A stretch of DNA of 64,000 bases from Geotrypetes seraphini (GCF_902459505.1 NC_047095.1:116437380-116501379); one strand, 5' to 3'; shown: positions 10,612 through 21,379, counted from the first letter of the stretch. Program-made: numbers and translations. The notes: generated by a model from the letters alone, not told the origin.

Positions 10612-13600
10612 ATTCAGGGAACCCAACCTGAATGGCCTGCTTCAATTGCAACCATTTAAAACTTTGTGTTTTACTAAGACCAAATCTATGTTGCAATTGT
10701 GGAAAATCCAGCAGTTTACCTTCTGAAATAACATCATCTAGAGATCTAATGCCTGCAATAATCCAGTTCTTCCAAAGGATTTGAGCTCCGCCAATTTTGA
10801 TCTTGGAGTTTATCCATAGAGATTGATTAGTTGATTTGTTTATTGGGATAGGTGTTAATTTACTAATAAACCTCAACGTTTTCCAAGTATCCATTAATAT
10901 TTTATTTTCTCTGTATCTTCTAGGTATATTAATACTTGGCAGGTGAACTAAATTTAGGGGAAACATAAGGCGCCATTCCAAATATAACCAATCTGGTGAA
11001 TTATCTATAAGTTCTGGGAGGATCCAATACATACCCTGATGTAGAATATAGGCTTGATGGTACCTATAGAAATTTGGAAAATTTACCCCTCCCTCCTTAA
11101 TTGATTTTTGCAAAGTCACTAAAGCTATTCTAGGTGTTTTACCAAGCCAAAGAAATTTTGTTAATATGCTATTAAGTTTTTTATAAAAGGACCCCTGAAA
11201 ATAAATAGGTATCATACTCATTTGGTAGCAAACTACAGGTAACATCATCATTTTAATAGTTTGAACTCTACCCCACCAAGAAATATGTAGTGGGTTCCAT
11301 TGCTCACATAACTCCGTAACTTTTTTTAATACATATTTTTCATTCTCTTTTACAGTATCTTCAATTTTATTTTTAACTTGAATGCCAAGATATTTAAATC
11401 CTTCTTCTTTCCATATGAATGGAAAAGTATCAAATAATCCTTTTACACAATGAATATTTAAAGGTATAATTTCAGATTTATTCCAATTAATTTTATAACC
11501 TGAAAATTTGCCAAATTTATCAATTAATTCCAATAAAGAAGATAAGGTAGACTCTGGATTTCTCAAATAAAGTAAAATATCATCAGCATAAGCCGAAATT
11601 TTATATTCCATATCTGAATATGGAATACCCTGTATCTCCCTCGTTTGCTGTATTGCTAACAATAAGGGTTCTAATACAACATCAAATAACAAAGGAGATA
11701 ATGGACAACCCTGTCTAACTCCCCTCTGCAATTGAAAACCATCAGATATCTTATTATTAATATTTAGTCTTGCAATCGGGAAGCTATACAAAGTTTTTAC
11801 CATTTGTATAAATCCAGATCCTATACCAAACCATTCTAAAGCCTGATACATAAAATTCCATTCTACCCTATCAAACGCTTTTTCTGCATCCAATGAAACT
11901 GTAAAAGTCGGTTCATCCATTTTTTTTGATAAATTTAACATATGAAACAATAATCTAGAGTTATTAGAGGAATGTCTTTTAGCAACGAAACCCGTTTGAT
12001 GCATATCTATAATATGTGGGAGAGCTTTGGCTAATCTCAAAGCCAAAATTTTCGCCAAAAGTTTATTATCCACATTTATCAAAGATATAGGCCTGTAGTT
12101 CGAAACCAAAGTAGGATCTTTATTTGGCTTAGGCAAAACAATTATTATTGATTCAGCCATAGTACCTTTAATAATACCTTTTATAAGTTGTGTCTGATAT
12201 AAATTTAGTAAATATGGGGAAAGGACATTTTGAAATGTTTTGTAAAATTCTACTGTATAACCATCACCACCTGGAGCGGATCCAACTCTAAGAGATCTCA
12301 ATGCTGTTTCTAATTCTTTTAATGATATAGGTTCATCTAAACTCCGTTTTATATGATCAGGGATCTTAGGTCCATTAATAAAATCTAAAAAATTTTTACC
12401 ATCTTTTTGTCTCTCAAAATAAGGCTCGGAAGAATACAGGTCCTTATAAAATTTCAGAAATTGTTTTAAAATTATATTTGTTTGATTTGTTATTATGTCA
12501 TTATCATCTTTTATTCCATTTATATTAGTTCTTCTTTTTTTTGCTTTAAGATAATTAGCCAATAATCTTCCCGCCTTATTAGAATTTCCATAATACATTG
12601 TTTGCTTGGAAAACAAATCTCTTCTTATCATTTTTGAAGTTAATTCATTATATTTACCTTTTGCTTTCAAAAGAGCTTGCAAAACTTCATATTCCCATTT
12701 ACTTACCAATTTAGCTTCTAATATTTTTATTTCTTTTTCTAATTCTATATATTGTATTTTAATCTGTTTCCTAATATAAGCTGAATATGATATATTACCC
12801 CTCATAGTTGCTTTAAATGTATCCCATACATTCTCAATAGATGTATCCTCCACTAAATTTATTTGAAAGAAATCGTTAATTTGTGTTTTGAAATTTTCCA
12901 AAAATTTGTCATCCACAAGCAATGCATTATCAAATCTCCAAAGAGGTCTACTATTCTCTAATTGATCTAATTGTAATTCTATCCATACTCCCGCATGATC
13001 CGATATAATAATAGGATCTATGGAAGCTTTAATCACCTGTTGCACTTTATTTGTTGAAACAAAAATATAATCTATTCTTGAAAATGATTTATGAACCTGT
13101 GAACAAAATGAAAATTCCTGATCATTAAAATGAAGAATACGCCATATATCCTTCAAATCACATGATTGAGCCAAATTATCTAAACCTAAAGATTTTATAC
13201 TTTTACCTGGTTTTTTATCCAATAATGGATCCATTACAGCATTAAAATCTCCAGCCACCACTAAATTAGAAGTAGCCAGTGGTAATAACATATTTTGTAA
13301 TTTTTTGAAAAATTCTGATTGATTCGAATTAGGGGCATATATATTAAACAACGTCAGGGCATTATTTCCCATACCTATATCAACATGTATCCATCTTCCA
13401 TGTGGGTCTGAATTTATTACCTTAATCTTGGCCATACATTTTTTATTTATAAGAATTGCTACCCCTGCTTTTTTACCCTCTGCTGGAGCAAAAAAACTTT
13501 CTTTTACCCACCCACCCGTTAATTTCTGTGATTCTTTTGTATTAAGATGAGTCTCTTGCAGACAGTAAATATCCGCATTTTGCTTTTTTAAAAATGCTAA

Positions 13601-13666
13601 TACCTTTTTTCTTTTAATTACATGATTCAGGCCATTGACATTAATAGAGTATATCTTAAAAGACAT
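10610..13666 (-). CDS. L1 ORF2 (endonuclease-reverse transcriptase), 3' end cut off by the inversion
   Basis: The open frame has 1,018 codons with no stop. The N-terminal apurinic-type endonuclease shows LQETH (36-40), GDFN (139-142), RIDYIF (197-202) and SDH (222-224). The reverse transcriptase shows SLDAEKAFDR (591-600), RQGCPLSPLL (651-660) and the catalytic YADD (693-696). The frame ends with residues and a stop contributed by the target site, because the last ~230 codons sit inverted at 16,355-17,062. All catalytic motifs visible are intact. In a normal L1 this protein nicks the target and copies the element RNA into it. It is a selfish-element gene, not a host gene. Confidence 0.92.
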   Translation of the reverse strand: MSFKIYSINVNGLNHVIKRKKVLAFLKKQNADIYCLQETHLNTKESQKLTGGWVKESFFAPAEGKKAGVAILINKKCMAKIKVINSDPHGRWIHVDIGMGNNALTLFNIYAPNSNQSEFFKKLQNMLLPLATSNLVVAGDFNAVMDPLLDKKPGKSIKSLGLDNLAQSCDLKDIWRILHFNDQEFSFCSQVHKSFSRIDYIFVSTNKVQQVIKASIDPIIISDHAGVWIELQLDQLENSRPLWRFDNALLVDDKFLENFKTQINDFFQINLVEDTSIENVWDTFKATMRGNISYSAYIRKQIKIQYIELEKEIKILEAKLVSKWEYEVLQALLKAKGKYNELTSKMIRRDLFSKQTMYYGNSNKAGRLLANYLKAKKRRTNINGIKDDNDIITNQTNIILKQFLKFYKDLYSSEPYFERQKDGKNFLDFINGPKIPDHIKRSLDEPISLKELETALRSLRVGSAPGGDGYTVEFYKTFQNVLSPYLLNLYQTQLIKGIIKGTMAESIIIVLPKPNKDPTLVSNYRPISLINVDNKLLAKILALRLAKALPHIIDMHQTGFVAKRHSSNNSRLLFHMLNLSKKMDEPTFTVSLDAEKAFDRVEWNFMYQALEWFGIGSGFIQMVKTLYSFPIARLNINNKISDGFQLQRGVRQGCPLSPLLFDVVLEPLLLAIQQTREIQGIPYSDMEYKISAYADDILLYLRNPESTLSSLLELIDKFGKFSGYKINWNKSEIIPLNIHCVKGLFDTFPFIWKEEGFKYLGIQVKNKIEDTVKENEKYVLKKVTELCEQWNPLHISWWGRVQTIKMMMLPVVCYQMSMIPIYFQGSFYKKLNSILTKFLWLGKTPRIALVTLQKSIKEGGVNFPNFYRYHQAYILHQGMYWILPELIDNSPDWLYLEWRLMFPLNLVHLPSINIPRRYRENKILMDTWKTLRFISKLTPIPINKSTNQSLWINSKIKIGGAQILWKNWIIAGIRSLDDVISEGKLLDFPQLQHRFGLSKTQSFKWLQLKQAIQVGFPE

Positions 13667-14232
13667 TATATATTTTAAAGCTTATCAGTATAATCTTCTT
13701 CCCCTTTTCTTTCATATTTAGAATCCAAAAAATGTTTTTCATGACACACATATTTACCCCTAAAGTATCCAAACCCGTATTTATTTTTTCCTTAATCATT
13801 CTAGTAAATACTCTCACTTTCCCTCCCTTTCCCACCCAATACAATGACTGCTTAAGGATACACATTGGAATTGTAACCCGAACATTCTCCTCCCCCCTAG
13901 GCAATCAATGTTCAATCAAAATCCCCTTCTATCTATCTATATTAACCTTTAATATCTTTAGTCATATTTTCATCTAACATTTCATTAATGTATCTTTATC
14001 CATTTAACAGTTTTTAATTTATATTTCCTTAGTATTATTATTTTCATCATAAAATTTTATCTTAAACATATATTTAGTATGTTATTAATATTTTTCCTAT
14101 ATCTTGTTCTTTCTCTCTTTATATTGTTAATGTCTTTTCTTTATATCATATTTTTCTTTCTTCAGATATTTCAATATTTCATACTTTTATAATTTTTCAT
14201 AATGTCATCAAAACCCATCTTAATGTTTTATG

Positions 14233-15128
14233 TTAAAATATCATAGGTTCTGATTTAGAAAGAAAAGCTTTTAGTTTTTCTGGATCCTCGAAATACAAGG
14301 ATTTATCTCCAGATGATACTCTCATTTTTGCCAGATAATATAGTCCGTATTTAAAACCTTTTTCTTTTAGTTGAGGTCTCATGTCTAATAGTCTCTTTCT
14401 TTTATTTGCTGTGTTTTTAGCAAAGTCCGGTAAAAACCATATTCTGGATCCTTTATAATTTAGATTTTTGTCTTTCTTTGCAGCATTTAATATTTCTAAT
14501 GCTTGTTGGTATCTAAGCATTTTGAATATATTAGTGGTCTTGGCCTGCCTTTATTTTCTACATTTTTAACTGGAATCCTATGCGCCCTTTCTATTTCTAG
14601 TGGTTGCTTCAAGTCCAGTTGTAATATTTTTGGAATTAAGTTTTCTAGAAATTGTATTGCATTTTTCCCTTCTAAATTTTCTTGTATTCCAAAAAGTTTA
14701 ATGTTTTTCCTTCTTCCTCGATTCTCATAGTCTTCCAGTTGATCTTTCAATTTATTCAATTCCAGACTGTCATTTTTGCATCTGTTTGCTTCACTTTCTA
14801 TGACCTCCATTTTAGATTCTAATTCAGTTGTTCTTTTGTTATTAATTTCCATTTGTCTGTGAATGTTTAATATTTCTTCCTTCATTTCAGACATATTGGT
14901 TACAGTTTCCTTAAGCATTTGTTTAATTTGTCTTAGTTCTTCCATAACTTCTGCTTTACTCAATATGTCAGGTTCTTCAGTAGGAAGTGGGATCTTGCTT
15001 GGTGTTATTTGATCCTGTTTTTGTCTTTTTGCTGACATGCCAGTCTCATTTTTGTTTTGTCTGGTGCTTGCCATGTTGTTGTTTTTCTTTTTCTTAGGTT
15101 TTAGTTCTTTACAGTTGTTAGTAGACAC
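14233..15128 (-). pseudogene. L1 ORF1 with one frameshift
   Basis: Two overlapping frames make one L1 ORF1. 15,128-14,496 (210 codons) holds a basic N-terminus, a long coiled coil ('EVMEELRQIKQMLKETV...LELNKLKDQLEDYENRGR', about residues 60-138) and the RNA-binding start 'RRKNIKLFGIQEN' (about 138-150). 14,520-14,233 (95 codons) continues with the C-terminal domain 'MLRYQQALEILNAAKK' and 'GLYYLAKMRV'. The frames differ by a single-base shift near 14,520-14,530, since 'IYSKCL' in one frame becomes 'FKMLRYQQ' in the other. L1 ORF1 forms trimers that coat element RNA. This copy would yield a protein lacking its C-terminal domain. Confidence 0.85.
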
Positions 15129-16350
15129 AAAATTCTTTTTTCAGTCACAATTCCCAGTAATCTGTCTTTGATATTTTATTACACCAAACAGTGAGGGAAT
15201 ATCAAGTTTCTCTAGCTCTTCTTCTAAGGTTTTGTTTCAGTTTTGACAGGAACAAAATTTCTTCTCAGTGTTTTTCCAAATCTTGTTTACATTTAGCACC
15301 TTTAGCAACCTGTTCTTGCTGTTGCTTTACTCCAGCATTAAGAAGATTACAATTCTTTGTCAGTCACTTCATCAGCAATTTATCCAGAGATAATATTCAA
15401 TAAAAGAAATTGATCTTCTTTTTTTCCTTCTGAGTCTTTCTCTCTCTGTATTTTGTTTTAGCTTCGGCAGCAGAAATTTTCTCAACAGATTTTCCCTGTC
15501 AGTTATTTGCTTCAATGCCGCGCTTTCACTGTAGCCTATATTCAATCTTCTGCCGTTTCATTAAAAGAGAGAAAGTCACTAACTTTCACCCTCAGGGTCT
15601 CAGTTCAGGATTTTTATTTTTTTTTTCCAGCGTCTACAGGCACAAGTCTTTCCTCACAGTAATCTTGAATCAACTGTCAGTTTCCTGTCCCCAGTGCCTC
15701 GCTGTTCCAGCGCTGAGAGAAAAAATCGTTAATCTTTTCCTTTGGCTCTCCTCTCTCAAGCCCTGTCTCAGTTTCGGCGAAAGAGGGCAATATTTAATCT
15801 ACCAGTTCTCTTCCCTCTTCCACAACAATTTACCAGCTCTGTCAGTTACTCACCCCCGATGACTCACCGTTTTAGCGTTGAGAGAAAAAAATTGTTTATT
15901 TGATGTCATACAGCATACAAGACCTCGCTTCAACAGCGGCAGGGGAGGGCTACATCGAACTGTCACACTTTATATACTGACAGGTATCAGCTTTCCAGCG
16001 AAATCAGTCAAAAGGGAAACTTCTCTATTTTCCTCTCTGTCATCGGGTAGTCTAATGCCAGTCTACTTCAATATTCAAGATCCTTCAAAACCCGTCATTC
16101 ATCCAGCCCTTAATTCCGCGCTGCTTCAAGATAAAAAAAAACGGCACCTCTACTTCTTAGCTTTTCTCTCTTAGGCTTCTCTTCCGTCTCAGTAAAAGAA
16201 GGTCAATATCGATTTGTCTTTAAATCAGCATCGAAGGAAATTATTTTTGATGAATATATGTAATAAGGGGTTAAATTTTTTTAATTAATAATTGTCTAGT
16301 GGAGAGGAGTGTCGCGATCACACCTCCATTTGTGTTCGCGTTAAGCCACG
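15129..16350 (-). promoter_or_regulatory. L1 5' UTR
   Basis: This stretch lies between the ORF1 start and the inversion junction. It holds only short chance frames. Loosely repeated phrases such as 'gtctcagtttcggcgaaag' (15,768-15,786) and 'gtctcagtaaaagaaggtc' (16,186-16,204) hint at degenerate 5' monomers. The L1 start, on minus, is near 16,350. The junction is placed within about 60 bp. Confidence 0.6.
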
Positions 16351-16354
16351 CCCC

Positions 16355-17062
16355 CTACAAGGGTCATTGAATAATCAATATAGTTTAAAGTTCTTATGCT
16401 TTCAAGCAGACTTCCTAGGACATCAAGCCGCATTGTGGTATAAATTAATATCTGGATATTTGAATAAAAAACCAAAAAATGGTCTAAGAGATATTTGGAG
16501 CATTGAGATTAAGCATCAAATTAATGCATCTCAATGGCCACTAATTTGGTCTTGGAGAATGAGATGTACAGTGTCAGCATCTATGAGACAAACATGGTTC
16601 TTTTTATTACATAGAGCTTTTTGGACCCCTACACGTTTACAAAAATTAGACAGTTCTAAGTCTAATAAATGCTGGCACTGTAATCTAGAACCAGGGACAT
16701 TAGATCATTTATTGTATCATTGTCCCTACATTAAAACTTTTTGGAATTCAATTTGGCCACAAATTAATAAATTGATGGAAAATCATATATCAATATCATA
16801 TGATACAATATTATTTGGAATGATGATGAGGAAAAAAAGTCAAATTACACCAGAAAATAACAAGCTTTTATTAATTATGACAGGAGTTGCCATTCAACAT
16901 ATAACTAACAACTGGAAGAATTATAAAAACCTAAATTATACATTTTGGTGGAATACAATTTGTCATATATACAAAATGGAAAGAGTAATAGCAATACAAA
17001 GAGGGACATATACTAAATTTATAAAAATATGGGGGCCATTGACAAAATATTGCAATGAATAA
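16355..17062 (+). pseudogene. L1 ORF2 C-terminal part, in the non-inverted segment
   Basis: The frame gives 'LKFLCFQADFLGHQ' and then 'CWHCNLEPGTLDHLLYHC', the Cys/His knuckle typical of the L1 ORF2 C-terminus, and 'FKFIKIWG'-like end residues (KFIKIWGPLTKY), then a stop at 17,060. It complements the truncated minus-strand ORF2, confirming that both belong to one element. The open frame begins artificially at 16,292 in the inverted 5' UTR. Confidence 0.85.
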
Positions 17063-17341
17063 ACAATAGAATTCTTCTTCTTCTTTTCTTCTTTTTAATA
17101 ATTTTTGAGTGACACACATAGAGGGGAGGTAATGAAAATAATTTTTATATAATATGATATATAATATGCAATGTATGATTGAAAAGTAATAGAAGGGTGG
17201 GGGGAGGGAGAGGGAGAAAATATATTTAGAACATGATGTATTAGATATAAAAGTGATATTGTGTATTTATCAATTGTATTCTAATATGTTGTACACTTTA
17301 TGTAAAATTTGAAAATAAAAAATAATGGGAAAAAAAATAAA

Positions 17342-17357
17342 AATAAAGCCTACATCT
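17342..17357. repeat. Right target-site duplication of the L1
   Basis: Identical to 10,596-10,611. It immediately follows the A-rich L1 tail. Confidence 0.93.
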
Positions 17358-17384
17358 TGAACATCTACTCTCCACAGAGTCTTT

Positions 17385-18054
17385 TGTTTCTGTTGGATTC
17401 CTTTCTGTGGAATAACCAGGGTCAACGTTTTTGCTTGTGTCAAGTGAGCTTACAATCTAAACGATCAAGACTGATAAACAGGATGCCAGTGTAGGGGTCA
17501 CAGTTAGAGGGGATGATTAAACTGCTGGCTAGGGTGGTGAGCAGAGGGGAGAAGGGTTATGAGTTGAAGACTGTCTCAAAAAGGTGGGTTTTCAGCCTAC
17601 TTTTGAACAAGGGAATGGGTGTGACAGACAGACTCAGGTAGTTTATTCTAGGCATATGGGGCGGGGAGATGAAAGGAACAAAGTCTGGAATTGGAAGTTG
17701 AGGAGAAGGGTACAGATAAAAGCAATTTGTCTGAAGAACGGAGTTCTCTGGGAGGTGTATAAGGAGAGAGAAGAGAGGAGAGATATTGAGGGGCAGCAGA
17801 ATAGGATTTGAAGTGTATGTGAAGGCGGCTAGGATGCAAGTGAAATGATTTGAGAATAGGGGTGAGGTGAGTGTAGCAAGGCTGGCAGAATAAGTTGTAT
17901 AGCACAGTTTTGTACACATTGCAGGGGGGAGAGGCGGTTCAGTGGGAGACCTGTTAGAAGTAGATTGCAGCAGTCTAAGCATGAGGTTATAAGAGTGTGG
18001 ACAAGGGTCTGAGTAGTGTGCTCAGAGAGGAAGGGGCAAACTTTGGTGATGTTG
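17385..18054 (-). repeat. L2/Rex1-like LINE, part 1, interrupted by the palindromic insertion
   Basis: Minus-strand frames 18,152-17,557 carry 'TLVHTLITSCLDCCNLLLTG' followed by 'LPLNRLSPLQCVQNCAIQLI'. This is the conserved end of the reverse transcriptase of L2/Rex1-type LINEs ('SRLDYCN...LQRVQNAAARL' in relatives). Frames are broken. The element resumes at 19,240 after the palindrome. Confidence 0.7.
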
Positions 18055-18068
18055 TAGATATAGAAGCA
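18055..18068. repeat. Left 14-bp target-site duplication of the palindromic insertion
   Basis: TAGATATAGAAGCA, repeated exactly at 19,226-19,239. The length fits LINE- or Penelope-type integration rather than a cut-and-paste transposase. Confidence 0.9.
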
Positions 18069-18549
18069 CAAAATAGAACCCAAAAATGTATAGGGAGGAA
18101 AAATATATAACTGCTGCAAAACCTCCCCAACCCCAAGAAAAACAACTGACAAGGGGGAGAGACAAGAAGAAACCTCAATCTAAATTAATCAGCAAATTAC
18201 ACATGGTGTGAAACAGGAGAACCCTCAGTAACACAGCCGCCCACTAAGGGAAAGGCTGTCACCGGCTGACACTCAGAAAGAGTGTAAACTGTGAAACATC
18301 CCCGGGTTCTTCCTGTGAGTGAGAATAAATCAAGTGCACCCCCAAAAAGTGCTACGTGTGAAAAAAGATTCTAGAAATCAAAAAAACACACTATGAGGTT
18401 AAGAAATTCTTGTCTCTACTCCTTGCCAGGGGGGCCAAACAAGGAAGGAAAGTGTCCAAATCTGTCCAAATCAGAACCAAGCCAGTCAATGAATGGAAGT
18501 ACTTAGCTTCTTTAGACTGTAGAACAGCCAGCCGATGTGTGACATCATC

Positions 18550-18602
18550 CGTCCAACGGGACTCCGTTTCGGGGGTGCACACCCCCTTCCTCAGGAACAA
18601 CT
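18550..18602 (-). ncRNA. Hammerhead-ribozyme-like motif in left palindrome arm (copy 3)
   Basis: Exact mirror image of copy 4. See 18,734-18,786. Confidence 0.6.
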
Positions 18603-18733
18603 GGACTGTAATAAGACTGGTGATTCCTCCGGCGTGGCTTGGAAAGTAAGGCAGAAAATGGCAAGTGGCAATGGCCATTTTCTGCCTTACTTTCCAAGCC
18701 ACGCCGGAGGAATCACCAGTCTTATTACAGTCC

Positions 18734-18786
18734 AGTTGTTCCTGAGGAAGGGGGTGTGCACCCCCGAAACGGAGTCCCGTTGGACG
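18734..18786 (+). ncRNA. Hammerhead-ribozyme-like motif in right palindrome arm (copy 4)
   Basis: CTGAGGA at 18,742-18,748 and GAAAC at 18,766-18,770. Stem II is GGGGGTG/CACCCCC (7 bp), stem III ACGG/CCGT, then T and the stem I strand GGAC, which pairs with GTTC just before the CTGA box (one G-U pair). As in the other copies, one extra A lies in the CTGAnGA box. Confidence 0.6.
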
Positions 18787-19225
18787 GATGATGTCACACA
18801 TCGGCTGGCTGTTCTACAGTCTAAAGAAGCTAAGTACTTCCATTCATTGACTGGCTTGGTTCTGATTTGGACAGATTTGGACACTTTCCTTCCTTGTTTG
18901 GCCCCCCTGGCAAGGAGTAGAGACAAGAATTTCTTAACCTCATAGTGTGTTTTTTTGATTTCTAGAATCTTTTTTCACACGTAGCACTTTTTGGGGGTGC
19001 ACTTGATTTATTCTCACTCACAGGAAGAACCCGGGGATGTTTCACAGTTTACACTCTTTCTGAGTGTCAGCCGGTGACAGCCTTTCCCTTAGTGGGCGGC
19101 TGTGTTACTGAGGGTTCTCCTGTTTCACACCATGTGTAATTTGCTGATTAATTTAGATTGAGGTTTCTTCTTGTCTCTCCCCCTTGTCAGTTGTTTTTCT
19201 TGGGGTTGGGGAGGTTTTGCAGCAG

Positions 19226-19420
19226 TAGATATAGAAGCAACAGCCTTTAGCAGTCTACTTGATGTGGACAGAAAATGAAGTTGGAGTTGAAGACGACTCC
19301 AAGGTTACGAGCAGAGGAGACAGGAGCGATAACAGTATTATTTATAGAGACGGAGAACGGAGGGAGAGGATCAGAGGGTTTAGGAAGAAAGAGGAGCAGT
19401 TCATCAATATTTAGCATGAT
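19226..19420 (-). repeat. L2/Rex1-like LINE, part 2, and right target-site duplication
   Basis: 19,226-19,239 is the second TAGATATAGAAGCA. The purine-rich stretch that follows continues the antisense LINE broken at 18,054. The end is not sharp. Confidence 0.5.
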
Positions 19421-19839
19421 GCTCTCTTCACCAAAAGCTATCCTTGAAAAGAATGTTCCTAAAAGTGGATGTGCACAGGAAATTTATTTTAAAATAATTA
19501 CTTACCTCAACTCATGATCACTTTCAAAAAAACCTACAGTCAGCTTTAACCAAATTCCAACACACAGTCTTCTAGTCCTCAACGACAGCCACTTGCTTTG
19601 CTTGACTCGGCATCAGGAGAAAAATAATTCTTTTCACTCTCTCGCCGTGTATCAAGACGGTGGAGGGAGCTAAAAAGATGCCACTTACCTCCCTAATCAG
19701 TCCTCTCAGAGAATGGATTCTTAGTGGGATAATCTCCTAAAGTATACTGAGAGTTACGCTTCTTCTTTTTCAGTTATGGCTCCTCCCCTTTGGACCTCTG
19801 CCTTTTTACCTTTCTACAGAAAGTTCATTTCAGACATTT

Positions 19840-20230
19840 GGGCCCGGGTTCTGTATAGGGCGCCCGGGAAGGGCGTCCTATACAGAATCGGGCCTAGGCC
19901 CATCCAAAATGAACCCGATTCTGTAACCAATGTCCATGTTACAGATGCCGGTTATTGTAGACGCATGCGCTATACTTATCATAGCAAGGGATCTCCCTGT
20001 CGCAATAAGTATAGTGGCTGCGGCTGCCAGTCCGCCCACCCCCGTACGATTGCGGCAGGAAGGAGTCCAACCCCTCCTGCCTGATGACCGCCCATCCCCC
20101 CCATGTTCAATCGCGGCAGAAGGGAGCCAAACCCCACCTGCTCGATGACCGCCCACCCCCCAAGTACAATTGCAGCAGGAGGGAGCCCAACCCCTTCTGC
20201 CCGATGACCGTCCCCCACCCCTTCCCACGT
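19840..20230. repeat. GC-rich element with a short hairpin and a 59-bp tandem repeat
   Basis: 19,850-19,915 holds 'ttctgtataggg' and its inverted partner 'cctatacagaa' around a GC-rich loop. From 20,032, about 3.3 tandem units of 56-61 bp begin 'gaccgcccacccccc' and contain 'ggcaggagggagccc-aacccc'. It looks like an amplified internal part of a non-autonomous element. Confidence 0.6.
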
Positions 20231-20289
20231 GGGATGCCAAGTCTGGGAGTGCTATGAAGCAACTACAAGGTTGCATTCTGTACATTTTC

Positions 20290-21290
20290 TTGTTTCTCTT
20301 CCAGCATCTTAAGGCTTTACTATCCAATTACTGATGAATTGCGAACAGAGACAGCCACGGCAGCTTCTTGATGTTCGATTCACAGTGGATGTTATGGCTG
20401 AGGATATGGCGCGGCCCTGCAAGAAGAGAAAAGGATATGAAGGGCCAGGAGATGGAAACAGCATCACCTGAGAAAATAAAAATGCCCCCTAGCGATGGTA
20501 GTGCTAGGGGGCAGTAAACACCAAAAAGTCCAACAGGACAAAGAACCCACAGGTATAAAACAGTACAAAAGGAAGTGGGAATGGATAATGAACATTCCAC
20601 TGAAGATCAGTGATGTAAAACCAACTTGTTTATTTCAGAAAAGGACACAAGCAGAAGCTGTAGGGGGCAAGTACAGAAGTGCTAGGAGGCAGGCCATAGA
20701 TGGATACTCGAACAGGCTCAAAGGGTCTCCTTCAAATGTTAGCTTCCCTCACCTCAGAGCCCTTCATCTTTACCTGTTCCTCTTCTTCCTCCTCCATGAA
20801 AGTCTGAAGAAGGTATGGTGGACATGAGTGGGGGTGAGGCCAGCCTGTAGAAAAAGAGACAAATGTGATTATAAAAAAAGACCATCAGTACATTCTAAGA
20901 GTCTCATATGGTCTATTTGGTCAGCTCTGTAGAAAAAGAGACAAATGTGATTAAAAAAATAGACCATCGTTACATTCTAAGAGTCTCATATGATCTATTT
21001 TATACATTTAAAGAAATAGGTTATCTTTCTTAACTGCCGGCTCATTCCAGACCTGGGAGCTGTCCACTCACCATGAATGAAGTAGGGTGCTGAAAAGAAC
21101 AGCTCTATGATAGAGAGCTGGGAAAAACAACCTAATTTTATTATGATGTCATTGTGCTGGTCTTTGATGTTATACTGCCTGATTTACATGTTTCTGTCTG
21201 TGCTTTTCCTGAAGATTCTTTTTTTAAAATTTAGCTTTTCTTATACAGAGAATGGAGGATGGGAGGTTTCTGGAAAAGACAAAATGGTGA
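20290..21290 (-). repeat. Tandem module, copy B
   Basis: This stretch shares a collinear series of blocks with 21,380-22,540. The blocks are 'cttccagcatctt..aggcttta' (20,298), 'cagcttcttgatgttc' (20,358), 'aatgccccctag' (20,479), 'agcttccctcacctc' (20,741), 'gtacattctaagagtctcat' (20,889, duplicated at 20,970) and 'gatgtcattgtgctggtct' (21,146). The splice-donor-like site of the other copies is mutated here ('gccggcagttaag' on minus, near 21,030). Confidence 0.75.
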
Positions 21291-21379
21291 GGGAGTAAAA
21301 AGACTATGAGATTAAGGATAAAAACGTTTTTGGAACTGTAATGATTCTGTCTAAAGACACATGCACAAAATTAACTCTT

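Larger units (their letters stand above)
10612..17341. mobile_element. Near full-length L1 LINE with 5' inversion (twin priming)
   Basis: A single L1/Tx1-type insertion is flanked by a perfect 16-bp target-site duplication (10,596-10,611 and 17,342-17,357, AATAAAGCCTACATCT). The 3' part lies on the plus strand (about 16,355-17,341) and ends in an A-rich tail. The 5' part (5' UTR, ORF1, most of ORF2) lies inverted on the minus strand (about 16,350 down to 10,612). This is the known product of twin-primed L1 integration. The exact duplication and the 1,018-codon open frame indicate a recent insertion. The inversion prevents ORF2 from being read through. Confidence 0.92.
18069..19225. mobile_element. 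Near-perfect palindromic insertion, 551-bp arms, 13-nt spacer
   Basis: The left arm 18,111-18,661 and right arm 18,675-19,225 are inverted copies in constant register (paired positions always sum to 37,336), so no indels separate them. I saw no mismatch in the stretches compared. The spacer is 18,662-18,674. A 42-bp single-copy stretch (18,069-18,110) precedes the left arm. Each arm carries one hammerhead-like motif. The open frames in this region are mirror images of each other and not genes. The insertion sits in an antisense L2-like LINE and has a 14-bp target duplication. Retention of near-identity implies a recent insertion or ongoing arm-to-arm conversion. Confidence 0.93.

Noticed and set aside
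16292-16354. Start of the 256-codon plus frame as a true gene start
   Set aside because: These first codons are inverted L1 5' UTR. The real L1 ORF2 segment begins at about 16,355.
18391-18945. Two nearly identical 136-codon frames (and two 79-codon ones) on opposite strands
   Set aside because: They are mirror images created by the perfect palindrome, not genes.
20590-20827. Coding frame in module copy B
   Set aside because: The frame is not kept in the parallel region of copy A, so it is chance.
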